Shown here: positions 25,680 to 35,166 of the stretch, in pieces | Layout: each line of letters starts with the position of its first letter | Position numbering within the stretch: position 1 is the first letter of the stretch | Assembly (NCBI GenBank): GCA_965232015.1 | Contig: OZ246946.1 | Span: 2,542,001 to 2,606,000 of the forward strand | Length of the DNA stretch: 64,000 bases | Origin: JAJEAO01 sp963667635 | GTDB lineage: Bacteria; Acidobacteriota; Vicinamibacteria; Marinacidobacterales; Marinacidobacteraceae | Reading direction: 5' to 3' | Translations under genes and position numbers: made by a program | The notes under the pieces: generated by a model | What the model saw: the letters and a program-made list of their open reading frames with translations, nothing else | The model's database searches: none | Told to the model about the DNA's origin: nothing

Positions 25680-25795
25680 CATACTGCCGGCGCGCCGGAC
25701 TCCGGCCCGGCACCGAGCGATGCGGGCTCGGCCGTGCCGCTCTGGAGAACCCCTACCGGGAGAACCGGGGCGCTCCATACGAGCGGCGCCCCATG
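25680..25795. repeat. Degenerate REP-like cluster
   Basis: Contains GCTCCATACTGCCGGCG, then CGCCGGACTCCGGCCCGGCA, and GCTCTGGAGAACC followed by CTACCGGGAGAACC and GGGGCGCTCCAT. It also shows the second module of the family (ACCGGGAGAAC), which recurs at 46000, 53490 and 53636. Confidence 0.65.
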
Positions 25796-25804
25796 GGTGG
25801 AGCT

Positions 25805-26428
25805 CTAGCGCTCCGGGTCGGGTTCCGGATCCTCGGGATCGGCTTCCTCGTCTTCGAGCGCGGCGGCGTCCTCGTAGATCGGCTCGTCCTCGATCGGCTC
25901 GAGGTACTTCTCCACACCGGGCGCTCCGAGCCGGCGGAGTGCGGTGGTACGGCCCCGCGAAACCCAGCTCGATGCGCCCACGCGGACAAACACCTCGACC
26001 TCGACGTCCTCCCACAGCGGGTTCTCGAACATGCGCTGCGGGCTTCCCTGCGAGAGGTAGTTCGAGTCGGCGCGGAGGATGTGCTCCAGACTCGCTTGCG
26101 CGGGCGCGAGCGGCCCGTCGTTCACCGAGTGGAGGTAGCCGGTGCCCCACGCCTCCTCCGGCGCCGATTCGCGCCGGAAGACGCTCATGACCTGGACGTA
26201 CTCGACCGGTTCGGCGCTGGCGTTTTCGAGCCGGAAACGGACCGAGGGAAAGATGTAGTTGTTCCCCTCCGAGTCCTGGCCGCGCACCGCCCAGTAGGCG
26301 ACGAGATCGGACAGCTCCATCTGACCCGCAGTCACGTTGGCGTCCGCATCGGTGCAGCCCGCACTCCCGAAGCCGGCGGCGACAGCGGCGCACAGGACGA
26401 GGCCGGGCGCAAAGGACGAATACCGCAT
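25805..26428 (-). CDS. Predicted lipoprotein, function unknown
   Basis: 207 residues from the ATG at 26428. A signal peptide (residues 1-24) ends in the lipobox GSAGC, so Cys 25 should be acylated. The mature part has a beta-rich segment (FRLENASAEPVEYVQVMSVF and VEVFVRVGASSWV), suggesting an immunoglobulin-like or FxLYD-like fold. It ends in a strongly acidic tail rich in Glu, Asp and Pro. It is divergent from the ABC transporter operon, with a 66-bp gap that must hold both promoters. No specific family is recognised. Confidence 0.75.
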   Translation of the reverse strand: MRYSSFAPGLVLCAAVAAGFGSAGCTDADANVTAGQMELSDLVAYWAVRGQDSEGNNYIFPSVRFRLENASAEPVEYVQVMSVFRRESAPEEAWGTGYLHSVNDGPLAPAQASLEHILRADSNYLSQGSPQRMFENPLWEDVEVEVFVRVGASSWVSRGRTTALRRLGAPGVEKYLEPIEDEPIYEDAAALEDEEADPEDPEPDPER

Positions 26429-26494
26429 GACAGCCTGGATTCCGAGTATAAACTGCCGCGCCGGCCGTCCACGGGGGCTCGTTCGGGGCGCGCC

Positions 26495-27568
26495 GTGACG
26501 ACTCTCGAGCCCGCCTCGCACCAGGACAAGCAGCCCGACATCTCGCACTCCCTCGCCGTGGACCCCGTCATCGTCGTGGACCGGGTCACCCGGCGCTACG
26601 GAACGACGCTCGCGGTCCAGGACCTCAGCTTCACCGTGCCCCGCGGGCAGGTGCTCGGCTTCCTCGGCCCGAACGGCGCCGGCAAGACGACGACGATGCG
26701 GATGCTCACCGGCTTCATGCCGCCGAGTTCGGGCCGGGTTCTGGTCGCGGGACACGATCTCGGCGAGGCGCCGGTGGAGGCGCGGCGGCAGATCGGCTAC
26801 CTGCCGGAGAACCCCCCGCTCTATCCGGAGATGGATGTCCGCGGCTATCTCGCGTTCGCGGCGCGGCTCCGGGGCGTCCCGCGCCGGCGGCTTGCGAAGG
26901 CGGTGGACCGGGCCATCGCCCAGTGCGCGCTCGGGGAGGCCCGGGAACGGATCATCGGACGACTCAGCCGCGGCTACCGCCAGCGGGTGGGGCTGGCGCA
27001 GGCGCTGGTCCACGACCCGGCGGTGCTGGTGCTCGATGAGCCGACCGCCGGGCTCGACCCGAAGCAGATCCACGAGACCCGGCGGCTGGTGCGGGGCCTC
27101 GCGGGCGAGCGCACGGTCGTCCTCTCGACCCACATCCTCCCCGAGGTCGAGGTGACCTGCGACCGCGTGGTCATCATCAGCCGCGGGCGGCTGCGGGCGG
27201 AGAACACGCCGGATGCGCTGGCGGCCCGCGCCGGCGTGGCGCGAACCGGCGGCGCGGTGGTCGAGATCGAGGCCGCCCCGGCGGCGCGCTCCGACGGGTT
27301 CGACGGGCTCGTTACGGCTCTCGAGGCCGCCCCGGGGACGGCGGGGATCTCCGCCGGCCCCGAGACGACGGAGGGCTCGCGGGTCTTCCGGGTGGAGACG
27401 GAAGCGGGCGCCGAGGCGCGGTCGAACCTCGCGCGCGCCGTCCTCGACCGCGGATTCCTGCTCCTCGGTCTGCGGCGCGCCGAGGCGAGCCTCGAGCAGG
27501 TGTTCCTCGAGCTCACCACCGAGGAGAGCGCCGCGCCGGAAGCGGACGACCCGGGGGGCGAATCGTGA
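26495..27568 (+). CDS. ABC transporter ATPase (GldA-like)
   Basis: Nucleotide-binding subunit of the permease that follows. 357 residues from the GTG at 26495; an in-frame GTG further on (before DPVIVVDRV) is a possible alternative. Walker A is GPNGAGKTTT, the signature motif is LSRGYRQRVGLAQAL, Walker B is VLVLDEPTAGLDP and the switch histidine is in LSTHIL. The C-terminal extension (about 230-340) resembles that of GldA/CcmA-type ATPases. It is first in a four-gene operon with a 4-bp overlap (GTGA) to the permease. Related operons occur in many phyla that do not glide, so gliding is not implied. Confidence 0.93.
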   Translation: MTTLEPASHQDKQPDISHSLAVDPVIVVDRVTRRYGTTLAVQDLSFTVPRGQVLGFLGPNGAGKTTTMRMLTGFMPPSSGRVLVAGHDLGEAPVEARRQIGYLPENPPLYPEMDVRGYLAFAARLRGVPRRRLAKAVDRAIAQCALGEARERIIGRLSRGYRQRVGLAQALVHDPAVLVLDEPTAGLDPKQIHETRRLVRGLAGERTVVLSTHILPEVEVTCDRVVIISRGRLRAENTPDALAARAGVARTGGAVVEIEAAPAARSDGFDGLVTALEAAPGTAGISAGPETTEGSRVFRVETEAGAEARSNLARAVLDRGFLLLGLRRAEASLEQVFLELTTEESAAPEADDPGGES

Positions 27569-28335
27569 GCCCGGTCCTCACGATCGCCCGGCGCGACTTC
27601 GCCGCCGCGCTCGCCTCGCCGGTGGCCTTCGTGCTGTTCGGCGTGTTCGCCTTCCTGTTCGGCTACTTCTTCAGCGACTTCCTCGCCAACTTCGTCGAGG
27701 CGGGGATGCGGATGACCCAGATGGGCGGGTTCTCGGGCGGCAACCTCCACGTGAACCACGACCTGATCCGCTGGCTCCTCGCCTCGGCCGCGATCCTGAT
27801 CCTGTTCTTCGCCCCGCTGCTCTCGATGCGGGCGATCTCGGAGGAGATCCGGGGGGGCACGCTCGAGCTCCTCCTCACCGCCCCGGTCGCCGACGCCCAG
27901 ATCGTGCTCGGGAAGTTCCTCGGCGCGTTCGCGCTCTACGCGGTCATGCTGGGGTTCACGGTGCTCCACCTGGCCGTCCTGTTCCGGTTCTCGGCGCCGG
28001 ATCCGGGCCCGGTGCTCGCGGCCTACCTCGGGCTCGCGCTCTTCGGGGCCGCGGTCCTCTCGCTCGGACTGTTCTTCTCCAGCCTGTCGCGCAACCAGAT
28101 CGTCGCGGGCCTCCTCACCCTGGGCGTCCTGCTCGTCCTGTGGTTGATCGAGTTCGCCGACCAGGGAAGCGGCGGCCCCCGCGAGGCGCTCGCCTACCTC
28201 TCGGTCACCGGGCACATGTCGGACTTCGCCCGGGGGGTGATCACGACCCGCGCCCTCGTGTTCTACCTGACCTTCACCGGGTTCTGGCTGTACCTGACCC
28301 GCGAGTCGCTCCGATCACGGCGGTGGCGCGGATGA
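27565..28335 (+). CDS. ABC-2 type permease (GldF-like)
   Basis: 256 residues with six predicted transmembrane helices, beginning SPVLTIARRDFAAALASPVAF, a usual N-terminus for GldF-like permeases. The conserved cytoplasmic segment RAISEEIRGGTLELLLTAPV, typical of the ABC-2 group, is at about 92-112. GTG start at 27565 overlaps the ATPase stop; its own stop overlaps the next ATG (ATGA). The cargo is unknown. Confidence 0.92.
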   Translation: MSPVLTIARRDFAAALASPVAFVLFGVFAFLFGYFFSDFLANFVEAGMRMTQMGGFSGGNLHVNHDLIRWLLASAAILILFFAPLLSMRAISEEIRGGTLELLLTAPVADAQIVLGKFLGAFALYAVMLGFTVLHLAVLFRFSAPDPGPVLAAYLGLALFGAAVLSLGLFFSSLSRNQIVAGLLTLGVLLVLWLIEFADQGSGGPREALAYLSVTGHMSDFARGVITTRALVFYLTFTGFWLYLTRESLRSRRWRG

Positions 28336-29864
28336 GGCGGCTTCTCGCGCGGTTGGGCGCCGCCCTCTCCGGGCGCAGCGCCCGCGAAGGGGCGAATCTG
28401 GGGGCGACGGCCCTCCTGCTGCTCGCGGTCGCGGTCGGGGCGAACTACGTGGCGAACCGGCGGAACCTGTCCTGGGACACGACCAGCGAGGGGATCTACA
28501 GCCTCGCTCCCCAGACCCTGCAGATCCTCGAGCAGCTCGATCGCGAGATCCGTCTGGTCGTTCTGGACCAGGCGCGGGCGGCGGGACCGACGGTGGAGCT
28601 GTTCGAGTCCTACGCCGACGCGAGCGACCGGATCGTCTGGGAGGTCCTCGACCCGGAGGCCGACCCGGTGCGGGCGGGCGCCTACCAGGCCACGACCGAG
28701 GCCGGGATCCCGTTCGGGACCGTGGTCGTCGCCGACGGGGAGCGGCTCGAGCGGGTGGCCGCCCCGCAGGAACAGGACATCACGAACGCCATCGTGCGAC
28801 TCCTCAAGGGCGAGACCAAGAAGATCTACTTCACCACCGGCCACCAGGAGCCGTCCCTGGAGGAGACCGGCGCCGGGGGCTTCTCGGCGATCCGGTCGCG
28901 GCTCGAGGAGTCCAACTACACCGTGGAGGCACTGCCGCTGCTGGCATCGGTCGAAGGGGGGGTCGTTCGCATTCCCGAGGACGCAGCGGTCGTGATCGTC
29001 GCCGGGCCGAGGCTGGATCTCCTTCCGGCGGAGGCGGAGGCGCTGTCCTCGCACGTGCGCGGGGGCGGCAAGGTCATGCTGCTCCTCGACCCGCCCGACC
29101 CGCCCGATCTGACGGACACCCGCACCGAGCTCCTCGGGCTCGCGGGCGAGTTCGGGGCGCCCCCGGCCTCGGACGTCGTGCTCGACGCCAGCGAGGTCGG
29201 ACAACTGTTCGGGTTCGGCCTCGAGGTCCCGCTGGCGGCCTCCTACGGATTCCATCCGATCACCCGGGGGTTCGAGACCGCCGCCACCGTGTTTCCGCTG
29301 GCGCAGAGCCTGGTTCCGGTCGCCTTCGAGGATCGCCCCGAAGGCGTCCAGGTTTACGAGCTGGTGCTCACTTCGGACGCGAGCTGGGGAGAGACGAACG
29401 GGGAGGAACTCGTGGGCGGCGAGGTCACCCCCGACGCGAACGACCGGCCCGGACCGCTCACCCTCGCGGTGGCGGTGGCGGTGCGGGAGGAGGCTGCGGA
29501 CGAGGCGGACCAGAATGCCGCGAGCGAACATGCCGACGAAACGGACGCGGAACACGCGGAACACGCGGGGGAGGACAGCGAGGCGCCCCCGGATCTGGAG
29601 GGGCGCCTCGTGATCGTGGGCGACTCCGACTTCGTCGGGAACAACCTCGCGCTCGCGCCGCTCGGCAACGCCGACCTGTTCCTGAACATGGTGAACTGGC
29701 TCGCCGAGGACGAGGACCTGATCGCGATTCGCCCCCGAGACGCCGGCGACCGCCGGATCACCATGACCGCGGCGCAGGTGCGCAACACCGTGCTGTTCAG
29801 TCTGGTGTTCCTCCCGGGGTTCTGGCTGATCTGGGGCGTCGCGGTCTGGTGGTCGCGCCGGTGA
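28332..29864 (+). CDS. GldG-like ABC auxiliary protein
   Basis: 510 residues. An N-terminal transmembrane helix (about 25-41) is followed by a periplasmic Gld-type auxiliary domain: TSEGIYSLAPQTLQILEQL, then YFTTGHQEPSLEE and GGKVMLLLDPPDPPD. A low-complexity acidic and His/Glu-rich insert lies around 380-420. A second transmembrane helix closes the protein (VRNTVLFSLVFLPGFWLIWG). The family partners ABC-2 exporters and is thought to act at the outer face of the inner membrane. ATG overlaps the permease stop. Confidence 0.9.
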   Translation: MRRLLARLGAALSGRSAREGANLGATALLLLAVAVGANYVANRRNLSWDTTSEGIYSLAPQTLQILEQLDREIRLVVLDQARAAGPTVELFESYADASDRIVWEVLDPEADPVRAGAYQATTEAGIPFGTVVVADGERLERVAAPQEQDITNAIVRLLKGETKKIYFTTGHQEPSLEETGAGGFSAIRSRLEESNYTVEALPLLASVEGGVVRIPEDAAVVIVAGPRLDLLPAEAEALSSHVRGGGKVMLLLDPPDPPDLTDTRTELLGLAGEFGAPPASDVVLDASEVGQLFGFGLEVPLAASYGFHPITRGFETAATVFPLAQSLVPVAFEDRPEGVQVYELVLTSDASWGETNGEELVGGEVTPDANDRPGPLTLAVAVAVREEAADEADQNAASEHADETDAEHAEHAGEDSEAPPDLEGRLVIVGDSDFVGNNLALAPLGNADLFLNMVNWLAEDEDLIAIRPRDAGDRRITMTAAQVRNTVLFSLVFLPGFWLIWGVAVWWSRR

Positions 29865-29871
29865 CCTGAGC

Positions 29872-31233
29872 TTGCGACGCAGCACCCTCATCGCTCTCGT
29901 CGCAGCCACGGCGGTTGCGGGCTGGATCCTGCTGTTCGAGCGGGGCGAGCCGGATGTCGCGTCCGAGGGAACGCCGGTGTTCGGCGTCGAGGCCGAGGAC
30001 GTGCGGGCGCTGACCATCCGCCGGCCGGACGAGCCCGAGGTCCGGCTGGTTCGCGAGGACGCCGGGTGGACGGTCGCCGAAGACGACCGGCCCGGCGCCG
30101 CCGCGGACGAGGGCGAAGTGGATGTCCTCCTTCAGAACGTGGAGTCGCTGCGTTCGGAGCGCGAGATCCCCGCGGACGGCGATCTGACGCCGTTCGGACT
30201 GGATCCACCGGGGCTGACGGTCGAAGTCGAGACCGCCGCCGGCTCGCGGGTCGCCGGGTTCGGCGACGAGACCCCGGCCGCCGGAAACCGCTATCTCCGC
30301 TCCGGAGAAGCAGTGCTGGTCGTCTCCGCGTTCTCCCGCGGCAACTTCGACCGCACCGCGTGGGATCTCCGCGACAAGCGGCTCCTGCGTCTCGAATCTC
30401 CGGCCGCCCGTCGCCTCGTGCTCACCGCGGGCGACGAGAGCGCCGAGCTGTCCCGCGAGGACGGAATCTGGCGGATCGCGCGCCCGTACCGCATCGCCGC
30501 CGATCCCTTTGAGGCCTCCTCGCTCGCCGACCGGCTCCTCGACGCCCGGATGCTCGGGCCACCGTCGGAGGAACCGGGTCCGGCCGCGTTCGATCCGCCT
30601 CGGTTGACCGCCCGGCTCGACCTCGTCATCGGTCCCGACGAGACGCCCGCAACCGAAACGATCCGCTTCGGCCCCTCCAGCGCGTCGCCGGCGGGGGTCC
30701 TGGTCCAGCGGGACGACGGCTCGATCGCGGTGGTGGACGACGCGCTCCTCGAGGAGCTGGAGCAGTCGGTCGCGGACGGCCTCGCCTCGGTGAAGTCGCT
30801 GGACCTGTTCCGGTTCGCCGCGTTCCGGGTAACCGAGCTGCGCGTCGAGGCGCCCGCCGAGACCCTGGTGTTCGGGCGGGAGGACGGGGACGAGGGCCGG
30901 ACCTGGGTGCTGGAGGCGGACTCCGCCGAGCCGGTCGCCGTGGACGGCGCCGCGGTGGAGGATCTGCTCTATCGCCTCAACTCCACCCAGGCCGAGGACG
31001 TGGCCCCTGCCGATGCGACGCCCGAAGGCGAGGTCTGGACGCTGGCGGCGCGAGAAGACGCCGAGTACGGCGGCCCGGCCTCCCAAGAGACCGTCACGCT
31101 CACCGTGGGCGAGGACATGACCGTCCTGGCGCTGCGGGGCGGTGACGAGGTCGCGCTGGCGCTGCCCGCCACCGCGTGGCCGGAGATCCTGCTTCTCCTC
31201 GACGAAGCCCGCGCTCCCGCGACCGACCCCTGA
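29872..31233 (+). CDS. DUF4340 membrane-anchored protein
   Basis: 453 residues from a TTG at 29872. One N-terminal transmembrane segment (residues 5-21) precedes a large extracytoplasmic part with repeated beta units: VRLVREDAGWTV, FGLDPPGLTVEV, AELSREDGIWRIARPYRIAADP and LTVGEDMTVLALRG. DUF4340 proteins regularly end operons of this ABC/GldG type. The gene is separated from gldG by only 7 bp. Function is unknown; binding of exported material or envelope polymer is a guess. Composition is strongly acidic. Confidence 0.85.
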   Translation: MRRSTLIALVAATAVAGWILLFERGEPDVASEGTPVFGVEAEDVRALTIRRPDEPEVRLVREDAGWTVAEDDRPGAAADEGEVDVLLQNVESLRSEREIPADGDLTPFGLDPPGLTVEVETAAGSRVAGFGDETPAAGNRYLRSGEAVLVVSAFSRGNFDRTAWDLRDKRLLRLESPAARRLVLTAGDESAELSREDGIWRIARPYRIAADPFEASSLADRLLDARMLGPPSEEPGPAAFDPPRLTARLDLVIGPDETPATETIRFGPSSASPAGVLVQRDDGSIAVVDDALLEELEQSVADGLASVKSLDLFRFAAFRVTELRVEAPAETLVFGREDGDEGRTWVLEADSAEPVAVDGAAVEDLLYRLNSTQAEDVAPADATPEGEVWTLAAREDAEYGGPASQETVTLTVGEDMTVLALRGGDEVALALPATAWPEILLLLDEARAPATDP

Positions 31234-31285
31234 CATCGAAGGCCGCCCGCATCCTCGTTTTCGCGCATTCGCGAGGATTGGGATT

Positions 31286-31464
31286 TCAAGATTCCGGAAA
31301 CTTGACGCAACAATCGGCTCCTGATGGTGTTCTCAGTCAAGTTGTCAAAATAGTCGGCCATCAGGTCCTCGAAAACGGCCTCCAGCTCGTCATGATTCGT
31401 GAATCTTGAGGCTCTTATGTGCCAACCCGCGTCGTTCTGGGTCAAGATTCGATAAAGTGGGTCC
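31286..31464 (+). repeat. Two copies of a ~74-bp palindrome-bearing element upstream of the AlbA_2 gene
   Basis: Copy 1 (31286-31358): palindrome TCAAGATTCCGGAAACTTGA, 31 nt, then TCAAGTTGTCAAAATAG. Copy 2 (31390-31464): palindrome TCATGATTCGTGAATCTTGA, 32 nt, then TCAAGATTCGATAAAGTGGG. Copy 2 ends at the base before the AlbA_2 start codon. The interval 31234-31464 is visibly more AT-rich than its neighbours and has no gene of its own. Confidence 0.75.
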
Positions 31465-33126
31465 GTGGCCTCCCTTCCGAGATCGTCCGAGATTCCGGAG
31501 TCTCTGACACCTGACGCCTTCTGGAGGCGCTTCGGGCGGATCGAACACGAAGGGCTCGACTTCAAGCGCGGCGTCCCGAAAGACGTGCTGGACACGATCC
31601 CGGCGATGGCGATGACGGAAGGCGGCGTCATCGTCTGCGGCGTGAACGACCAGCGCGAGATCACGGGCTGCCAGCTCTCCCAGAACACGCTCGACCGGAT
31701 CACCCGCTTCGCGAACGAGTGCGGAGTCAGGGTCAGGGTCCGGCAGATCGAGGTCGGCGAGACACCCGTCGTTCTGGTGGATGTGCCCCGGATCGAGGGG
31801 CGCATCGTCACGACTCCGAACGGGCGGCTGCTTCGGCGGGTCGGCGGGGACTGCCAGCCCATGCGTGGGGATGCGCTCGCCCACTTCGTCCAGGCACAAA
31901 CGCAGCACTCTGCCGAGGAAGAGCTGCTCCCGTCATCCGGGCCCTCTGCCTTCGACCTCCAAGCCGTGAACGAAGTCATCGAATCGGCCGGACGTCCTTC
32001 GGTCTCCGACGATCGCATCCTCTCCGCGTTGGCGGACCTCAAGCTGACCCTTCCGCCGACGCCCACAGGAACGCCCCTGCGAGCGGCCGCGGTGTTGTTT
32101 GCCCGGGATCCTCGCAAGTTCCTGCCGCGCGCCGCGGTGCAGCTCGTCCGCCGGGCCGGCCGGGAGGGCCTCGGGGGCACCGTTCTCGCGCGCGAAGAGT
32201 GCGCCGGTCCTCTCGTGACGACTCTCCAGTGCTGCAAGCGCTTCATCGCGGCGCACACCCGGCAATTCGAGGCGGTCATCGGCACGCGCCGGGAGGCGCT
32301 CTCCGAGTACCCCGAATCAGTTCTTCGCGAGGCCATCGTGAACGCTCTGGCGCACCGCGACTACGGCCTCGTCGGGGCCACCGTGGACATCACGATCCGG
32401 GACGATCACCTGACGATCCAGAGCCCTGGACCCCTGCCCGGCCACATCACCCTGGACAACATGCGGACCCAGCACTTCAGCCGGAACCCACGGATCATGG
32501 CGGTGCTCAAGACCGCCGGGCTGGTCGAGGAGTTCGGCGACGGCGTGGACCGCATGTTCGCGGAAATGGCGTCTCGACTGATGCGCCCTCCGGAATTCGA
32601 CGCGACCGCGGACTCGGTGACCGTGACGCTGCGCAGCGGATCCAGGGTGCCGGTCGAGGATCAGGCCTGGCTCCGACAGCTTGCCGACTTCGACCTGAGG
32701 GCGGAGCACCGACTGCTGCTCGCGACCGTCCGGCGGCGGGGGGACATCACCCGACGGGAGACGCGCGAGTTGTTGCCCGAGGCGAGAGTAGATCGGAGTC
32801 TCCGGGAAGCCGTGGATCGCGGGCTCCTCGAAAGGATTGGGAAGCGGGGCGGCGTTCGGTATGTCCTGTCTCCTGCTGTCATCTTCCGAGCCGGCGGGGG
32901 AGCGACTCCCATCGGCTGGGAACAGCGGCTCCTCGGCGAGATCCGCAGGCGGGGAAGCCTGTCCACCGCCGAGGCCGCCGCCTTCCTCGAGATACCCCCG
33001 GTCAGCGCTCGGCGGCGGCTGAATCACTTGGCGAGTTCCGGAGATGTGCTCGCCAGAGGCAGAACGCGAGCACGGCGCTATTACGCGTTGCCAGAGGACT
33101 CGCGTCGGAATAGCAAGAACGCCTGA
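31465..33126 (+). CDS. AlbA_2 (Schlafen-type) ATP-binding transcriptional regulator
   Basis: 553 residues from the GTG at 31465. The N-terminal AlbA_2 domain is recognisable from EHEGLDFKRGVPKDVLDTIPAM and GGVIVCGVNDQREITG. A GHKL-like ATPase domain (HATPase_c_4 type) is at about 290-370: YPESVLREAIVNALAHRDYG, FSRNPRIMAVLKTAGLVEEFG and GDGVDRMF. Two winged-helix-like segments fill the C-terminus (RREDITRRETR region and STAEAAAFLEIPPVSARRRL). Proteins of this layout are annotated as RecG-related or divergent AAA-4 regulators and are frequent in accessory regions. Palindromic elements on both sides may be its binding sites. It is monocistronic. Confidence 0.88.
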   Translation: MASLPRSSEIPESLTPDAFWRRFGRIEHEGLDFKRGVPKDVLDTIPAMAMTEGGVIVCGVNDQREITGCQLSQNTLDRITRFANECGVRVRVRQIEVGETPVVLVDVPRIEGRIVTTPNGRLLRRVGGDCQPMRGDALAHFVQAQTQHSAEEELLPSSGPSAFDLQAVNEVIESAGRPSVSDDRILSALADLKLTLPPTPTGTPLRAAAVLFARDPRKFLPRAAVQLVRRAGREGLGGTVLAREECAGPLVTTLQCCKRFIAAHTRQFEAVIGTRREALSEYPESVLREAIVNALAHRDYGLVGATVDITIRDDHLTIQSPGPLPGHITLDNMRTQHFSRNPRIMAVLKTAGLVEEFGDGVDRMFAEMASRLMRPPEFDATADSVTVTLRSGSRVPVEDQAWLRQLADFDLRAEHRLLLATVRRRGDITRRETRELLPEARVDRSLREAVDRGLLERIGKRGGVRYVLSPAVIFRAGGGATPIGWEQRLLGEIRRRGSLSTAEAAAFLEIPPVSARRRLNHLASSGDVLARGRTRARRYYALPEDSRRNSKNA

Positions 33127-33207
33127 ACTGGCTCCATTCATGGGGAATTGCTGCCCGGCCGGCCGGCCGGGCGTCGCAACTCTCGCCGACTTTGCTCCAT
33201 TCGAGGT

Positions 33208-33474
33208 TCAAGATTCCGGAAACTTGACTTCCAAAAGGACACTTCGGCAATGTTTTGCGTCAAGATGTCGCAATATCGTCGCTGCTTCCGCCCACTCGGA
33301 GGCGTGGCGAGCTCCGCGAGGCCGGTGAGCGCGGACTCGCGTCCGCGGCCGGGAACTTGAAAGCCGCGACATTCGACGAGAGCGCTTGGGCGCGAGGCAT
33401 TTCAAGTTTGCCAAAACTTGATGCTCGAATACGCGAAAGCCGTCCGATTTGCTCAAGATGTCGAAATAGGCGGC
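33208..33474 (+). repeat. Two more copies of the ~74-bp element downstream of the AlbA_2 gene
   Basis: Copy 3 (33208-33282): TCAAGATTCCGGAAACTTGA, 32 nt, TCAAGATGTCGCAATATCG. Copy 4 (33402-33474): TCAAGTTTGCCAAAACTTGA, 31 nt, TCAAGATGTCGAAATAGGCG. Copies 1 and 3 have identical palindromes. The gap 33127-33494 contains nothing else that is recognisable. Confidence 0.78.
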
Positions 33475-33494
33475 CGTTCGCCACCGGGTGACGC

Positions 33495-35081
33495 TCAGCG
33501 GTTGCGGGGGCGGAGGAGCGCCGCCGCCTCCTCGGGCCGACCGGTGCGGCGGAGGAGTTCGGCGAGACCGGCCCGGGCCGATTCGTGCCCGGGATCGGCG
33601 GCGAGAGCGGCCCGGTAGCGGGATTCCGCTTCGTCGTCGCGCCGAAGCATCTCGGCCACGAACGCGCTGTCCGTGAGCGGGGTGGCGCGCGCGGGCCCGG
33701 CTACGGCGGCGAGCACCAGGTCGAATTCGATGAGGGCGCGCGCCGGGTCCCCGCTCATGGCGAACGCGGTGGCCGCGGCCGTTCGCACCCGCGGAGAGAC
33801 CTCGCCCCCGGCGGTGGCGAGCACCCGATCGAACGTCGCCGCGGCGGTCGCCGGATCGCCGGCGCGCAGGAGCGCCTCCGCCAGCCACCGGGCCGCGCTC
33901 AGCGACGGGCCGGAGAGCGGCTCGCCGGCCGAAGGGACGAGACGAGCCAGGGTGGCCGCAGCCACCGCCGGATCCCCCTCGGCGAGCTGGAGCCGGGCCC
34001 GCGCGATCTGCAGCACCGGGTCGTCCGGAAACCGGGCGCGGGCGGCGGCGAGGACCCGGCGGGCCTCGGCGCGTTCGACCGGGTCGCCGTCGGCCGCGTC
34101 GAGCAGGAGGCCGAGAAGCTGCATCCACGCGGCGCGCTCCCCGGCGGCGGGCGCGAGGGCGGAGTTGCCGGGGCCATCGCCTTTCGCCCCCGCGCCGAGG
34201 ACCGCGGCGAACAGAAGCGCCCGACGCCGCTCCCGGAGCCGGCCGGCCTCGTAGTCCGCGAGAAGCCGACGGCCTTCGCCGATCCGCTCGGGCGACTCCT
34301 CCTGGAGCAGCAACTGCCCCAGGCGGAAGCGGGCCTCGCGGTCGGCGGGTGATTCCCCCACGGCGCGGCGCAGCCACCGGACCGCGTCCTCGCGGCGGCC
34401 CAGCGACGCCAGACAGCGGCCGATCGCAGCGGCCGCGCCCTCCGGAGGATCCGGCGCCGAGGCCGCGGATCGGAAAAGCGGCAGCGCCCCGTCGCAGTCG
34501 TCTCTCGCGAGACGCAGTCGGCCGCGCTCGAGCGTCCAGGCGGCGGATTCACCGGGGCTCGGATCGCCCAGGATCCGGGCCGCCTCTTCGAGGAGCCCCG
34601 AATCGCGGAGCTGAGCCGCCACCTCCCGGTCGGCTTCCCGGTCCGGGTCGCTCCCGAGCGTGACGAGCTCCTCCACGCTCCCGCGCGCCTCCCGGTCCCG
34701 ACCGAGCATGGCAAGCAGACGAACTTCGAGCCGCAGGGTCGCGGCGTCGCGGGGCGCCATCCGCAGCGCCTCCACCGCGGCCGGATAGTCGAGCCGCCCG
34801 ACGTGGGCCTCGGCGCGGAGCCGGTGGAGGCGCCCCGTCCCCGCCTCCGACGCGACAACGGCGAGCGCGTGATCGAGGACTTCGAGCGCGGCGGCGAAGT
34901 CCTCCGCTTCGAGAAGCGTCCGCGCCTCGGCGGCCGCGGCGGGCGCGACCGGTTCCTGGCCGGATTCCCGACTGGGACCGGCGGCGGGAAGCAGGAGAGC
35001 CACCAGCGCCGCCCCGGTGAGCAAGCGGACGCCGCCGCGACGGAAGTCCGGGATCTCCGTGGGTAGCGCGCTCATCGTCAT
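33495..35081 (-). CDS. TPR-repeat protein, exported
   Basis: About 528 residues from an ATG at 35081 (another ATG two codons on). A signal or anchor segment (LLTGAALVALLLPAAG, about 17-32) is followed by a long run of tetratricopeptide-like helical repeats: ARTLLEAEDFAAALEVLDHAL, ...RFRLGQLLLQEES, ...ARARLQLAEGDPAVAAATL and ...SRYRAALAADPGHESARAGL. Composition is dominated by Ala, Arg, Glu and Leu. TPR proteins are scaffolds, and no catalytic domain is seen. It is divergent from the propeller-amidohydrolase gene, sharing an 85-bp promoter gap. Confidence 0.82.
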   Translation of the reverse strand: MTMSALPTEIPDFRRGGVRLLTGAALVALLLPAAGPSRESGQEPVAPAAAAEARTLLEAEDFAAALEVLDHALAVVASEAGTGRLHRLRAEAHVGRLDYPAAVEALRMAPRDAATLRLEVRLLAMLGRDREARGSVEELVTLGSDPDREADREVAAQLRDSGLLEEAARILGDPSPGESAAWTLERGRLRLARDDCDGALPLFRSAASAPDPPEGAAAAIGRCLASLGRREDAVRWLRRAVGESPADREARFRLGQLLLQEESPERIGEGRRLLADYEAGRLRERRRALLFAAVLGAGAKGDGPGNSALAPAAGERAAWMQLLGLLLDAADGDPVERAEARRVLAAARARFPDDPVLQIARARLQLAEGDPAVAAATLARLVPSAGEPLSGPSLSAARWLAEALLRAGDPATAAATFDRVLATAGGEVSPRVRTAAATAFAMSGDPARALIEFDLVLAAVAGPARATPLTDSAFVAEMLRRDDEAESRYRAALAADPGHESARAGLAELLRRTGRPEEAAALLRPRNR

Positions 35082-35166
35082 CCGCAGTCGCCGGTCAGCC
35101 GCCAACCCTACCCGCGCCGGAGAGGGCGGCGCGCAGGACGATCCGCCATCGGCTAGCATCGGCGGA

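Noticed and set aside
26495..31233. Gliding motility operon
   Set aside because: The ABC/GldG/DUF4340 set is widespread in non-gliding phyla, and no other gld genes are present.
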